This document shows, piece by piece, positions 1 through 10,722 of a stretch of DNA of 33,075 bases. Under the pieces are notes generated by a model. The model was not told where the DNA came from, made no database searches, and saw only the letters and a program-made list of their open reading frames with translations. The DNA comes from Vitrella brassicaformis (lineage: Eukaryota; Sar; Vitrellaceae). Both the position numbers and the translations under genes were made by a program. Where the stretch lies: NCBI GenBank assembly GCA_001179505.1, contig CDMY01000553.1:301853-334927 (forward strand). The letters run 5' to 3'. Numbering within the stretch: the stretch's first letter is position 1; each line of letters starts with the position of its first letter.

Positions 1-206
1 GTCCCACACACGCACCAGGCAATCACGTAGAGAAGAAGACACTCGCGCGCACACACATCCACGTGGTCAACGTACCTCCCTAAGGAACCCTTCTCCCCCC
101 CAATCTGCCTCAGACGTAAAAAATGCCAGCAGTCTCATATCCTTCAGACGGCCCCACCTCTCTCCCTCCCCCTCCCTCCCTCTGTCTCCCTTACTCCCTC
201 TGCCAC
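1..206. other. Flank downstream of the AP2 gene, no gene seen
   Basis: This stretch is CA-rich and CT-rich low-complexity sequence (a CCCTCC-type tract at about 160-190). I see no supported exon. The AP2 gene could extend into it: its stop codon overlaps a good minus-strand donor (CA|GTGAGT at about 207), so a further 3' exon outside the window cannot be excluded. Confidence 0.5.
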
Positions 207-2915
207 TCACTGGGCGGCCGTCTCTCCCTTGTGTTGGTATCTGTAATGCTTCGCCTCCATCGCCCGGCGATGTCCAATGGCGGCCTGCTTGGCACCCTCA
301 TAGCCCAACTCAGCGATTGAGAAGGGCTTGGTCTTCTCTTTGCCGCCCTCATGCCAGCTGGCTGTCCATGCATTCTTCCCTTTGTTGTACCACACGCCCC
401 TGACGCCGCTCGGGTGCTTCGATAGCTTCCTCACCGACGCACGGCCGGTGCGCTCCAGCTCACAACGATGCTGCTCCGCCAACGCCTGACAGATGAAAGC
501 ACACATATGAGACACTCAGCGGGAGAGGGGAAGAGGGGACGTTGTGCGCACCTTGGCTCTGTCGAAGCCATGGTCCTTGACATAGAAGTACTTCTCCTTT
601 TGCTTCGGGTCGCCCTTCTCGCACCATGTTGCCCTCCAGGCCTGGTTCCCCTCATGCCAGCGAACACCCGCCACGTCAGACTGATGCACTGCAGTTGGTA
701 CCACACATAATCAATCGCGTTGCGCTGCTGCGGTGGATTCGCCTCTTGGTCTCCTCACCGGATTTGGTGATGACGGTCTTCCCCTTGCTGCCGGCCTTGC
801 TGTCGGTGTCGGCGGCCCACTGGGGGTTAGACATACAGATGGACGACCACACACCACCGGCAGACACCGACGCACCATCCCCCTTGGCCGCCTTGGGCCT
901 CCGGCGTGGCTGGGGAGATGATGAGCGGCTGCCGTCATCATGGCTCTCACTTCCACCCTGATCAGACTGGCGGGCCGCCCGGGCCACGCTGCTCCTCTGC
1001 CGGGTACGCTGATCCAGTGTCGCGTCGCCCTCTCGACTCATACGGGGGCGGGCCGGGAGATGAGGAGCGGCGGGCGGGGCAGGGCGGGGACAGAGAGGGG
1101 AGTCCAACGGTGGGTCGAGCCTGGGCCTCTTGCTGCGGTTGTTGCCCCCGTGCAGATGACTGTTGCGGTTGGGAGGGACACCAGGGACGCCGCCTTGCCC
1201 CTGCCCCTGCTGCGCTCGCTGCAGCCACGACAGATCGATGGGCATCGCCCGATCGCCCACACGCGACCGGTGGAGCGCATTGCGGTACTCGACAGCCTCA
1301 CGGAAGGCCGTGAAGATGGCCGCGCGGGAGGCGCCGTAGCCGACGGGGAACTGACGCAGATCGACGGTCGTCGATGCGTCGTTGTCCCAAAAATAAGCCT
1401 CATAACTGTAGTTGGTCCGCCACGAGATGCCGATACTGACACAGATACGACAAACGCAGATGCACAGGTGTCGTCGGAGCGTCATGCACTTGGTCCTGCT
1501 CACCCTCCTCTGTCTGGCGCATGGAACTCGCCTGGCTGCTGGTCCCTCATCCACCGCACCAGTGCGCGAGCCAGCGCATTGCCCGTCAGTTCTCCCGCCA
1601 CTTGACGGTCGGCTGGGCCGCACAGCTTGGGAGGAGGACTGCGGGCAGCCGAGGCCACACGGCCGTTATGGCCGCCATGCCCATCAACAGAGCTGCTTGG
1701 CGTATGGCGCTCCTCTGGGTCGGTGCACTCTGAGTGAATGGACACACAGCCAGGCAACCGGAAGAGGGCATGGGAGAGGGTCTGTTGACGCAATGTTGCG
1801 TCTAAGTGCTGTCTGGCTCACCGTCATTGCGGTGCGCTGTCGTCGATGCCTCGGCGTGGGGGAGAGGAAGTGGCCAATCGCTCCTCTCCTCTCTGGGAGG
1901 CCGCCCCGCCCTCATGGCCTGGGCAGTCACTTGCCCATCAGACGGCACATCCACACCTGTCGTCACACACACAGATGGATGGCAGTCAGTGAACGAACGA
2001 GTGAGACGCACCTGTTGGCAGCCACCGAATGGCTCTCGTCTGCTGGCCGGCCACTGTCACTGTGACGATCTCATACCGACCGCCACTCCCAGGATCGCTC
2101 GCACGCACACCCTCCAGCACAACGGCCAGCGCAGCCGCATCAGACGTCGCGTCAAGCCGAGCGATGTCACTGGCCGACTCGTCGGCTGGCTGCCCATTGC
2201 TGTCGGTCGGTTGGGTGTCATCGGGAGTGCTGCTGTGATCCATCGTGCCGTTGCGTCGCCGCTTGCTGGTGCGGATCGGTGGACGACTGTCATCATTCAG
2301 CTCGAATGACGGGGGCGGGGGGGAGGTGGCCGGCCAATAGTCGTAGTGCCTCTCCTCCATCGCACGGCGGTGGGGTATCGCAGCCTGCTTGGCGCCCTCA
2401 TAGCCCAGGTCACGCACAGAGAACGGCTTAAACTTCCTCTTGCCGCTGTCGCGCCAGTGAGCGACCCATGCGTTGTTGCCCTTCTGATAGTAGACGCCCT
2501 TGACGCCGCTCTGGTGCTCCGATCGCTTCTTGAGCGCCGCCCGTCCGGTGCGCTCCATCTCACGACGATGCTGCTCGGCCAATGTCTGACAGATGGCGGG
2601 ATGGGTGGACATGACAGAAGGAAGACAGAGAACAGTACGCACGCGTTGAAGTTTGGCATATGGGTGGTGGTGGGGTTGGGTGCGGCATGGTGGGACGGGA
2701 TCCACCTTGGCCTTGTCGAAGCCGTGCTCCTTGACGTAGAACTTCCTATTTTTGTGACTCTTGTCGCCCTTATCGACCCATGACGCTATCCAGGCCTGGT
2801 CCGACTCACACCAACACACCCCCACCACCTCAGACATGTGCTCCGACTGGCGAATCACTCTCTTGCCCTCCTGCAGGGGAGGGGAACCATGACAACCCGA
2901 CAGACAGACAGACAT
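207..2915 (-). CDS. Multi-AP2-domain protein (five AP2/ERF-like DNA-binding domains)
   Basis: Seven exons fit: 2915-2706, 2585-2012, 1956-1822, 1729-1504, 1435-759, 688-552 and 485-207. All phases close, giving 745 codons. AP2-like domains lie at about residues 28-85, 96-155, 383-440, 610-665 and 678-735. Each has the GVxW start, a W-x-A-x-W core (YEAYFW in domain 3) and an Ala-rich helix such as GYEGAKQAAI. Domains 1-2 and 4-5 are the same two-domain module, and in each module an intron cuts the first domain after the Lys codon of FDxAK. AP2 proteins of this kind are nuclear DNA-binding transcription factors in apicomplexans and related algae; the function here is inferred. The linker between modules is Pro/Ser/Arg-rich and probably disordered. 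The start is uncertain: ATG 2915 is the first in frame, but an acceptor ending in CTGCAG at 2871 could mark an upstream exon. Confidence 0.8.
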
Positions 2916-3320
2916 TAGACAGACGACAAAACCAAATGCGCCACTGTGCAAAGCTGTGTGTGCGCGTGTGTCGGTGTACCCGAGCTCGGTGTCGATGCTG
3001 CTGCTCTATCAGGATGCAGCGGATAGTGCGAGGATCAAGGCCGCCAATCGCTTGATCTCATCGTGGCAGACTGGCGCCTCGTGAGTCGCCCCTGCTGACG
3101 CGGCCAATGCAGTGATCTGACTCTTGCGGCATGGCTGGATCTGTGAGGAGGAAAATGCAAGAGCCAGCGCCCAAAAGTGGCCAAAAGTGCGATCTCCTGT
3201 CTTAGCTTGCAGTGGGAAGGGCCGGATATCGCTCGGCGCTTGCAGAGCAGTGCGCCAGCAGGCTGTGTGATCAAGATCTTTCGTTCACTCAGCCATTGAA
3301 TCATCCCTGTGAGCGTCGTG
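2916..3320. promoter_or_regulatory. Divergent spacer between the AP2 and BTB-TLDc genes
   Basis: About 400 bp separate the two outward-facing starts. It probably holds both promoters, but I see no TATA box or other clear element. One part (about 2990-3090) is open on both strands. On plus it runs from an ATG at 2994 to a strong GTGAGT donor at 3091. On minus it reads as a short Ala-rich segment ending in TGA. It could be a 5' exon of either gene, and I could not connect it in phase. Confidence 0.35.
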
Positions 3321-5300
3321 ATGCTTGAGTTGATTGGCGGGTGCGACACCATCGATGGCGACTTCGATGCGTCAATCGAGCGACTTACGAGGGCCAAGAG
3401 GGCGCTGACGGATGAGATCTCGCGGCTCGTTGCTTCGCGAGGCGGCGTGTCGCACCCCGCTGAGACCACTGGCGAGATGCTCGTCAATGCAGGTGAGCGG
3501 GGAAGGAAAGGACACCGGGCATGCCGGTCATCTGACTGTCTGTGTTGGTCCGTCGTGTGTGTGTCGGACGATCAGGTGGCGTGGTGTTTCCCGTTTCCCG
3601 CCGTGCGCTTCTTCTCCCCTGCATGAAGCGTCGCTACATCTCTATCCTGCTGATGCTCTTCGCTGACGGCCTCCCGCGAGATGCCGACGGCCATGTCTAT
3701 CTGGAGACCTCACCTGCATACTTTGAGGCTTTGCTGGACGAGCTGACACTCTACGAGACCGGCCGCACCAACACCGTCGACCTGCCGCCCTCCAAGGCGG
3801 CTGACCCGGCTTACAGCGAGTACCACTCCCTCTTCATGCGCGAGCTGCCATCCTTCGCACCTCCGACACACAGCAGCCGCGGTGCCGCCATGACCAAGGC
3901 GGTTGATGCCGCATGTGACGAGAAGGCCCTTGGGAACGTCATCCAGACGTCGCTGAGCGACCTGGAAAAGGTCATGAAGAGGCTCACGCGGCGCAGGGAG
4001 GAAGTGGTCCGATTCCTCTCGGCCATGGAGCCCTTCATGAAGGGCCAAGAAGACACCGGAGACGACCTGGCGGTGCTAAGCCTGGACGTCCTCGGCCGGC
4101 AGGTCGTCATCCAGAGGCGCACGCTGCTGCGACTGGGAGCCGACCATCCCCTGCTGACGCGATTCTCAAAGTGGGCACACGCACAAAGGGCAGACGGGGC
4201 AGCACAGCAGGTCACATTGGGTGCCTTCGGCTGTCGATGTGTGTTTGCGCAGTGCTCCGCCCTGCTGGGGCGATCGCCGTGTGCGTCAGACCCCCACCAA
4301 GCACTTCGTCAACACAGTCGAGTTCGCTCGTCGCATCGCCATGCTAAAGGGACAGCTCATCCGGCCCCCGCTGATGGACGAGAGCGAGCGTGAGCTGTTC
4401 AGAGAGGATTTGACAACGTATGGTCTCACTTACTCGCCAATCCTGGACCTACCTTCCGGCCAGGAGTGGGTCATGCAGTCGCCAGAGGAGTGGGTAGCCG
4501 TCCTCGACCTAATGGACAGGCCCACATGCAGACCATCGCTGCTCTTCAAGTGGGCTCGGCACTCACGAACGCACCATAATGTTGAACGGGAGCGGCTTCC
4601 GCTGGTCTGTCAGGTCTGGGCGTGACGGTGGTGACTTCGGCACGCTGCTCGACAAGGTGGGCGACGCGAGCGGTCTCCTGTTTCTCATCAACCGCAACGA
4701 CACACACCGATTCGGCGCTTTTATCGACGGCCGACTTAAGCCACCCACCGACCCCACACAGACCAACTACTATTCGGCGCCCCTCTTCTTCATCTCGATC
4801 AGCGGCGCCTATGCCCAGGTGACCAAAGTGCCCATCCCGGAGGCCAAACAGAAGGTGAGGGTGGCCGGTCGCGACGCCTCCATCAAGGCCGGCAATAAGG
4901 ATTACCGCGGCAAGGTGGGTTCATGGGGGACTAACGAGAACAGCACAGTCATCTATGGGTCAATTCGCATGTCTGTGTGCAGATGACCATTGGCTACGGG
5001 TATCTGTGGTTTGGGTGGGCCAGCCCCGGCCCGTCAGACGACGTGCGCAGCCTGGGGCATTCCGTCAAGACGGAGGACTTGCCCGACAACGGCTACCTCG
5101 GCCAATTCAACGACCACAACAACGAAGGCACACTGGCGGGAGACTGGTACTTCACGTCAAAGGAGATGGAGATATGGCACATCGAGACCGCCAGGGGTGG
5201 TTGGTTTAAAGCGGCAGCACCGCACAGTGCGGTCGGGTTCGGGTCGAGGAAGCCGAAGGGCTTCATGAGGTGGCTGTGGCGGCGTGGAGGTGATAAGTAG
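3321..5300 (+). CDS. Double KCTD-type BTB domain protein with C-terminal TLDc domain
   Basis: Five exons (3321-3492, 3576-4170, 4253-4549, 4614-4914, 4983-5300) close in phase to 560 residues. Residues 1-52 include a short charged helix. A potassium-channel-tetramerisation (BTB/KCTD) domain follows at about 53-125 (LVNAGG, then RDADGHVYLETSPAYFEALL). A charged helix with RLTRRREEVV leads into a second, more divergent BTB unit at about 225-320. A TLDc domain occupies about 340-545 (SGRDGGDF, RFGAFIDG, APLFFISI, WHIE). BTB domains mediate oligomerisation or cullin binding; TLDc domains occur in oxidation-resistance (OXR1/TLDC) proteins and V-ATPase regulators. A scaffold or stress-related role is inference. 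Two of the four introns use a GTGGGC donor at phase 2. No catalytic residues are expected. The start ATG at 3321 is the first in the exon. Confidence 0.85.
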
Positions 5301-5518
5301 ATGGCCGATAGCCTTGCGTGGATGCGTGGTGCGTGGCAGTCCTCCTGGTGAAAAGGCGGACGTATATGTATACCTTATGTGTGAGTGTGTTGTTCGTGCG
5401 AGTCGACCGTGGCATTAGTCGTTTTTGGCTCTCTGACCCTCCCGAGGCCTCTATAAGTACTCTCTGGTGGCTTTGAATGGCGTGAATGAGGCAAGGGTCA
5501 GAAAGCGGGCCCATGGCC

Positions 5519-5605
5519 GTCTGCCTGTCTGCCTGTCTGCCTGTCTGCCTGTCTGCCTGTCTGCCTGTCTGTCTGTCTGGCTGGCTGTGTGTCTGTCTGG
5601 CTGTG
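5519..5605. repeat. CTGC/CTGT tetranucleotide array
   Basis: Alternating CTGT and CTGC units run for about 60 bases and then become pure CTGT and imperfect CTGG/CTGT. It lies about 220 bp downstream of the BTB-TLDc stop codon. The same unit recurs throughout the window, including inside intron 3' ends. Confidence 0.9.
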
Positions 5606-5830
5606 CGTCTGCGCGGTAGACAACAAGTGCCACCGACCAGTGGTTTCCGCCGTCTGTGTTTCTGTGAAAGTGTGTCTTCCTTCGCCTCACCTGCCGTGTG
5701 CACAGTGAATAGCTAGATCGATCGACGCAACGCGCCCCCTCGTACGGTCATGCACGTGGCTCCATCCATCCATCCGATGATCCGCCGTGCTTGTGTGTGA
5801 CTGTCTGTGGTGAGATATCATGTATCGTGA

Positions 5831-5861
5831 CTGACAGACACAGACAGACAGACAGACAGAC
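5831..5861. repeat. GACA tetranucleotide array
   Basis: GACA units (the reverse complement of the CTGT unit upstream) lie about 240 bp from the CTGC/CTGT array in the same convergent spacer. The two could pair as a long imperfect hairpin in a read-through transcript. That is inference. Confidence 0.8.
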
Positions 5862-6568
5862 CGGTCGGCATGGGAGGCGCTTAGATGCTGTAACAGTGAC
5901 CGGTCTGTCTATCTCACTGTGTGTCTCTTGAGACAGACAGACCTGCTGATCGGCTGATTGGCTGGTGGGCTGGTGGATACGATACATGGGGCTGGCTGTC
6001 TCGCCACGCAACGGCAGCAGAGATCAAGAATCGATACCACAAATGCTCGCTCAGCCTGGCGGTGACACACTCCGACAGTAACGAGACAGGGGTACGGCAT
6101 GTGTGTCTCTGGCGCATCTGAGCTGATAAGAAAAAAGACCATCAGCTGAGCTGATGGATGCTAAATCGATGGCGGTACGAGCAGCGAGCAGCCATGAGCT
6201 CGGTGGTCAAGCTGCAGTGTCCATATGCGCTCACCTGCATCCACCAAAACACCATCCCGAAGCCCTACAATTTCTGCGCAAGATGTGCCTGTCTTGTCTC
6301 TCCCCAAAGGAGCTGCCATGCGGTCTTCGAGGCGTGTATGCCCAGGAGACGTTAAGGACATACACACACTCACTATGCACCCACAAAGCACCACCGAAAA
6401 CCAAATATCTGACCAATTGGGCTGCGCTATGTTCTGCTTGGGGCATTTTGGGTCTCGTGGAGGGATCAGAGAGCCTTTTGAGGAGAAGATTTGAATAGGA
6501 AAGAAGTCAGAGTACATCACTCAATCACTCATCATACCCCCCTCAACACTGGAATGCCTGTGGTTCCA

Positions 6569-9500
6569 TCACTCGAGCGGCAGCTTCCGGTCCCTGATGC
6601 TCAATATCTGCACACACACACGCGGGATGGAGGAGATGACTCGTGTGGGGTCTGATGGTATGTGTCTCATGCAGGCGTGTGGGCGTGGCGTACACACCAG
6701 TTTCTTGTGGACGATGGAGATGAGGTTCTCCTGGTCGGTCTTGCGGTCGCCCGTCAGGGGGGGGGCGAAGGCCGCCACCGGTGAGCGTCGATGTCGCCAA
6801 AACTCCTGAGTGAACGGACAGACAACAGCACACGGCACACCAGAAAGGGTTGTCGGTTCTGTCTTACGAGTTGCAGATGATTGCGAGTCCGTGGAGCAGC
6901 ATGAACACGGCGCAGTCACACCAGTTGGTCTGCTGCGGCAAATTGGCCTGAATCATTGGCACACACACAGACGGGGGCCGCACACACACACACACACACA
7001 CACAGATGGGGCCGCCCGTGTGTCCGTGTGTGTGTGTGTGACAGGGCCCACCTCGTTCTGTTTGGACTGCCTGCAATGTCGGGACCCTCTTCCCTCTTTC
7101 CGCCGTATCGCTCACGTAAGTATCTTTTGATTCATGGTGCATGACGGGGTGCGCAGGGGGCAATCGTGGACATCGTTGACTTACGTACATGGAGAAAGTG
7201 TATCGTTCAATTATACACACCCACGCACAGTGGCCGGTGCAGTAAAAGCCGAACCAACACAGATATAAAGTGTAGGCAGCGATTGTATGAATCGCGGCCT
7301 CTTCTTTCAGCCACTTCTCGGCCAGGGCGAATGTGATGTTGACGAGCTCGTCGTTGAGCCAATCCTCATCCGCCAGACAGACTATGTCGTACCTGCACAC
7401 AACAGCCAATTCGAAACTAACACGTCACCTTCGCGCCCTCTGGCGTGTGTATGGCGTGATGTGACGCACCCGAGCACAGGTATGCCGTTGAAATGAGCCA
7501 CTTTGAGGTCCTCGCCCTTCTCGTGTCCTTCCTCCACCAGCTGCAGTGCCGCAGCCGTCTCCTCGTCACTCACATTCAGATGCCAGGGCATCTGCAGCAG
7601 ACAGACATCCATACGGACTGAGGGGTTGGTGTGCGTGTATTGTTGTTGTGTTTGATACAGATGACGCACCTTCGTTTTCTCGCCGCCCTCATCGCCAACT
7701 CGTCGATCTCCATCCTCTCATAAACACCACCGCCCCCGTCCGAGGAATCCTCCTCTGCGGCGGCCAGGGGGCACCGCGCCAGGTCCTCTGCGGTCTTGAC
7801 GATCTCGCCCTGCCGCCCCTTGTTCCATGGGTCCCACAGCACCTCCTCCCCGAGGCCACCGAAGACGGGCGGCGTCTCGTCCTTCTCATGAGTCTTCGGG
7901 CGGCGGACGGCGGCGCGCTTGGCCTTTAAGTGGGGCTGGTGGTCGCTGCCTGTGGGGCTGGGCGGTGGGAGGGGGCTGCGAGTGCGCTTCTTGCGGTTCT
8001 GTCGCAGCACCATGCCGTGGGTATTGTGGCCGCTGGCGAAGGGGTCGGGCTCCTGCGGTGGGTTGGGGGGCGAGGAAAGCCGATAGCGGTCGTGCTGGGA
8101 GACGGTGGGCGACGGCAGGAGGGGTGAGGGTACCGGGCTGCATGAAGGTGGGGAGACATAGAGAACAAGTTGACGTCTGATGGATCGATGGATGGTGCTG
8201 CCCCTTTGATCCCTTTGCCCACCTGTGGTCGATGGTCATCTTGGCGGGGGGCGATGCGGTGGCGATGGCTGTGTGGATGGGGTGCGTCGACAGCGCCTTG
8301 CGCGAGCGGCGCAGTTCCGCCGCCAACGATTTTTTCACAGACCTGACAGACAGACAGACAGGAAGGAGACACATACATGTCGTCGTGCGTCGGTGTGACT
8401 TCCGTCCTCGGCTGCCATGACTGCCTGTCTGTGAGCGTACCCTTGAGCGGTGCGACTGTACTTGTTGTGCTCCTCTGGCACCTGTCTCTTGTCCTCCTTT
8501 GGCGGCGTGCTGTTGTCCCCCTGGCTGTCGTCCGCTGGGAAGGACGGCGTCTTGGATATCGTCTTGGATGCCAGTAGGGGCGAGGGGTCGGTGCCATGCG
8601 TCTCGGCCAACGACAGTGTGTCCGGCCGGCGGCTGATGGGAGGGCGACTGACAAACACACAGAGACAGACAGACAGACAGAGAGAGAGAGGGGGAGGGAG
8701 AGGGGATGAGCAGTGGTGTCTGCTGGCTGCAGGTGCACACACATACCTGTCGAGCGGGGGTGTAGGGGCTGACACCTGGACCTTCATCTTACGCAATTGG
8801 TCCGCCAAACGATCCCTGAATCAACACACATGTATTCACCGATAGCCGGCGATGCAGGTGGTGGGTGAGTCTTCCCTTCGGTGCCTACTTGGTGCTAGGC
8901 CCATTGTGCGGGGTATCCCTGTTGCTGTGGCCGTGCGCAGGGATGCCCGCAGGCAGGCGGTCCTTCTTCAACTCAAACGGCGAGACACTGAACAAGGACC
9001 AAGGCATTTGCCCATCCTCGTGTATCTGCCTCTTTGTGTCTGTGTGTCTGTCTGACCTCGTGGCCTTCGCCTCAGTGTCTTCCGACAATGTGCCCTCGAC
9101 GAGGCCGCTGACCATCCCTGGCCCCATGTCACACACGTGCATGCCCTCACCCTCACCGAACCCCGTCTGCTGCCCATAACCTCCCAGCCCCATCTCGTCG
9201 ACACACGGCGTTCCTCTCCCCCCTCTCCTTGCGCACGCGGGGCGCCTTGCCCTTGCCCTGCGGCTGTGCCTTGGACCACTTGCCGCCGGTCCGTCTGCCG
9301 GCGCGCGGTTCGTACATCTTTGCCATCAGCACACCTACGTGAACGGGGCAGCCCCGGCCATGAGGGTTAGGCCGCCGACTCTCAACAATTATGTCAGCCA
9401 CCTCCGCACAATGACCGGCTTGCCGCCCTTGGTGCGGGACCCGCCCTTGGTGCGGGGCCACATGGCCACCGAGATGTCCCGGAGCACCGTCACAGCATAA

Positions 9501-9971
9501 TATCTGCCGCCTGCACTGCTCGTCGGCGAGAGACGCATCACCTTGAGGGTGTGCTTCGCCTTGGTGCCAGACTTGATGTGGGCAGCCAGCTGCGAGTTGA
9601 GGGTGCTCTTGACGAGGTTCTCCACCTCGAGAGCGACTAATATCGTCGAACGGACCACCATCAGATCTCCACAAAGCTGACTATTGCACCTGCACCACAG
9701 ACACAGAGATGACACAGCCAAAGCTTTGGGGCCCATTGAAATGCGCATCTATCTGATCTCACAGATGGCCATGCATGCGTCAGAACAGCCCAACAGAGCC
9801 TCACGACACGTCACACCATTGCAGTGCACCGCTGAATGCACGCCATATGTGATCTCACCGTTCAATGAAGGCCTCGAGTTCCTTCATCTTGCTATGGTTC
9901 ACAGTTTCCGCCTGCTGGGCCATCGTCGTGGGCGACAGCCCTGCCCCTGAGAGGGCCGAAGACGACGCCAT
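6569..9971 (-). CDS. Ulp1/SENP-like C48 family cysteine peptidase, with frame breaks
   Basis: This looks like a SUMO-protease-type gene. Exons supported: 9971-9859, 9689-9402, 9334-9057, 8987-8889, 8815-8747, 8647-8441, 8342-8223, 8137-7670, about 7568-7470, 7392-7185, 6947-6868, 6805-6698 and 6607-6569. The N-terminal two thirds are Ser/Pro/Lys-rich and probably disordered. The peptidase signature is C-terminal: EDWLNDELVN (family WLNDxxxN), then LPQQTNWCDCAVF (family QQxNxxDCGVF, with the nucleophile Cys; the usual Gly is Ala). No normal His-Trp motif is visible; GHCAWVCII is the closest. Three joins fail: exon 3 changes frame internally, exon 9 needs an unusual GTGAG acceptor, and the penultimate exon changes frame at a run of nine C (plus-strand G, 6757-6765). 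Either the gene is decaying or the assembly has errors. The start ATG at 9971 precedes MASSSALSG. Confidence 0.65.
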
Positions 9972-10422
9972 GATGACGCCCGCGAGTGCCGTGGTGCGGA
10001 TAGAGAGTGAGACAACGGAGAAGAAGGGTTTTGTTGCTGGTCCGCACTGCTGATAGAACCAAATGGACACTTATAGGTCACAGAGGCTCTCCAGGGGCCT
10101 GGAAAGCAATTTCGATAGTGGCGGCTGGGATCAGGCTTGCAGATCCCCGCCAGACGGCCAGGAGCGCCCTTTTGGTTGTGCCCTGATGATGGCACCGCCT
10201 TTAGTGCAGATGACAGCCCAGTCATTTCCATCACGTCCATCCCCTCACACACCCAGCTGCCACTCTCCCTCTATATCGACAACATATCTACCTACCAGCC
10301 CATCTGGTCAAATGGGGAGCTTGAACCCAACCCACACACCGAAGCTGTCCCCTCCCCTCGGCCATCTGCATCTCTCGGCACCTGTCCACAGTGCCCTGGT
10401 GGCCGCTCTCGGACAGACCTTG
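9972..10422. other. Upstream region of the C48 gene up to the assembly gap
   Basis: This is a divergent spacer. Open frames on both strands run through it, but none has a convincing splice pattern or motif. The first exon of the plus-strand unknown gene could lie here or in the gap. Confidence 0.35.
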
Positions 10423-10722
10423 NNNNNNNNNNNNNNNNNNNNNNNNNNNNNNNNNNNNNNNNNNNNNNNNNNNNNNNNNNNNNNNNNNNNNNNNNNNNNN
10501 NNNNNNNNNNNNNNNNNNNNNNNNNNNNNNNNNNNNNNNNNNNNNNNNNNNNNNNNNNNNNNNNNNNNNNNNNNNNNNNNNNNNNNNNNNNNNNNNNNNN
10601 NNNNNNNNNNNNNNNNNNNNNNNNNNNNNNNNNNNNNNNNNNNNNNNNNNNNNNNNNNNNNNNNNNNNNNNNNNNNNNNNNNNNNNNNNNNNNNNNNNNN
10701 NNNNNNNNNNNNNNNNNNNNNN
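10423..10722. other. Assembly gap (300 N)
   Basis: Exactly 300 N bases are present. A round number suggests a scaffold placeholder or an estimated size rather than a measured length. It hides the 5' part of the plus-strand gene that follows. Confidence 0.98.

Larger units (their letters stand above)
5301..6568. other. Convergent intergenic region, repeats only
   Basis: This 1.27 kb lies between two 3' ends. It holds a CTGC/CTGT tetranucleotide array (about 5519-5605), a GACA array (about 5831-5861) and scattered CTGT tracts. A plus ORF of 114 codons at 6154 has no supporting splice sites or recognisable motif, and I do not call it. Confidence 0.5.

Noticed and set aside
3035-3487. 150-codon minus ORF opposite the first BTB-TLDc exon
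   Set aside because: Most of it is antisense to a plus exon that joins in phase to a recognisable BTB domain. Its tail might still be part of an unassigned exon, noted with the spacer.
5519-5605. CRISPR-like array
   Set aside because: It is a short-unit tandem microsatellite with no spacers, in eukaryotic DNA.
5486-5716. Plus ORF of repeated Cys-Leu-Pro-Val units
   Set aside because: It is a translation of the CTGC/CTGT microsatellite, with no gene context.
6154-6498. 114-codon plus ORF in the convergent spacer
   Set aside because: There is no motif, no splice support and only average composition; overlapping frames on both strands are equally open.
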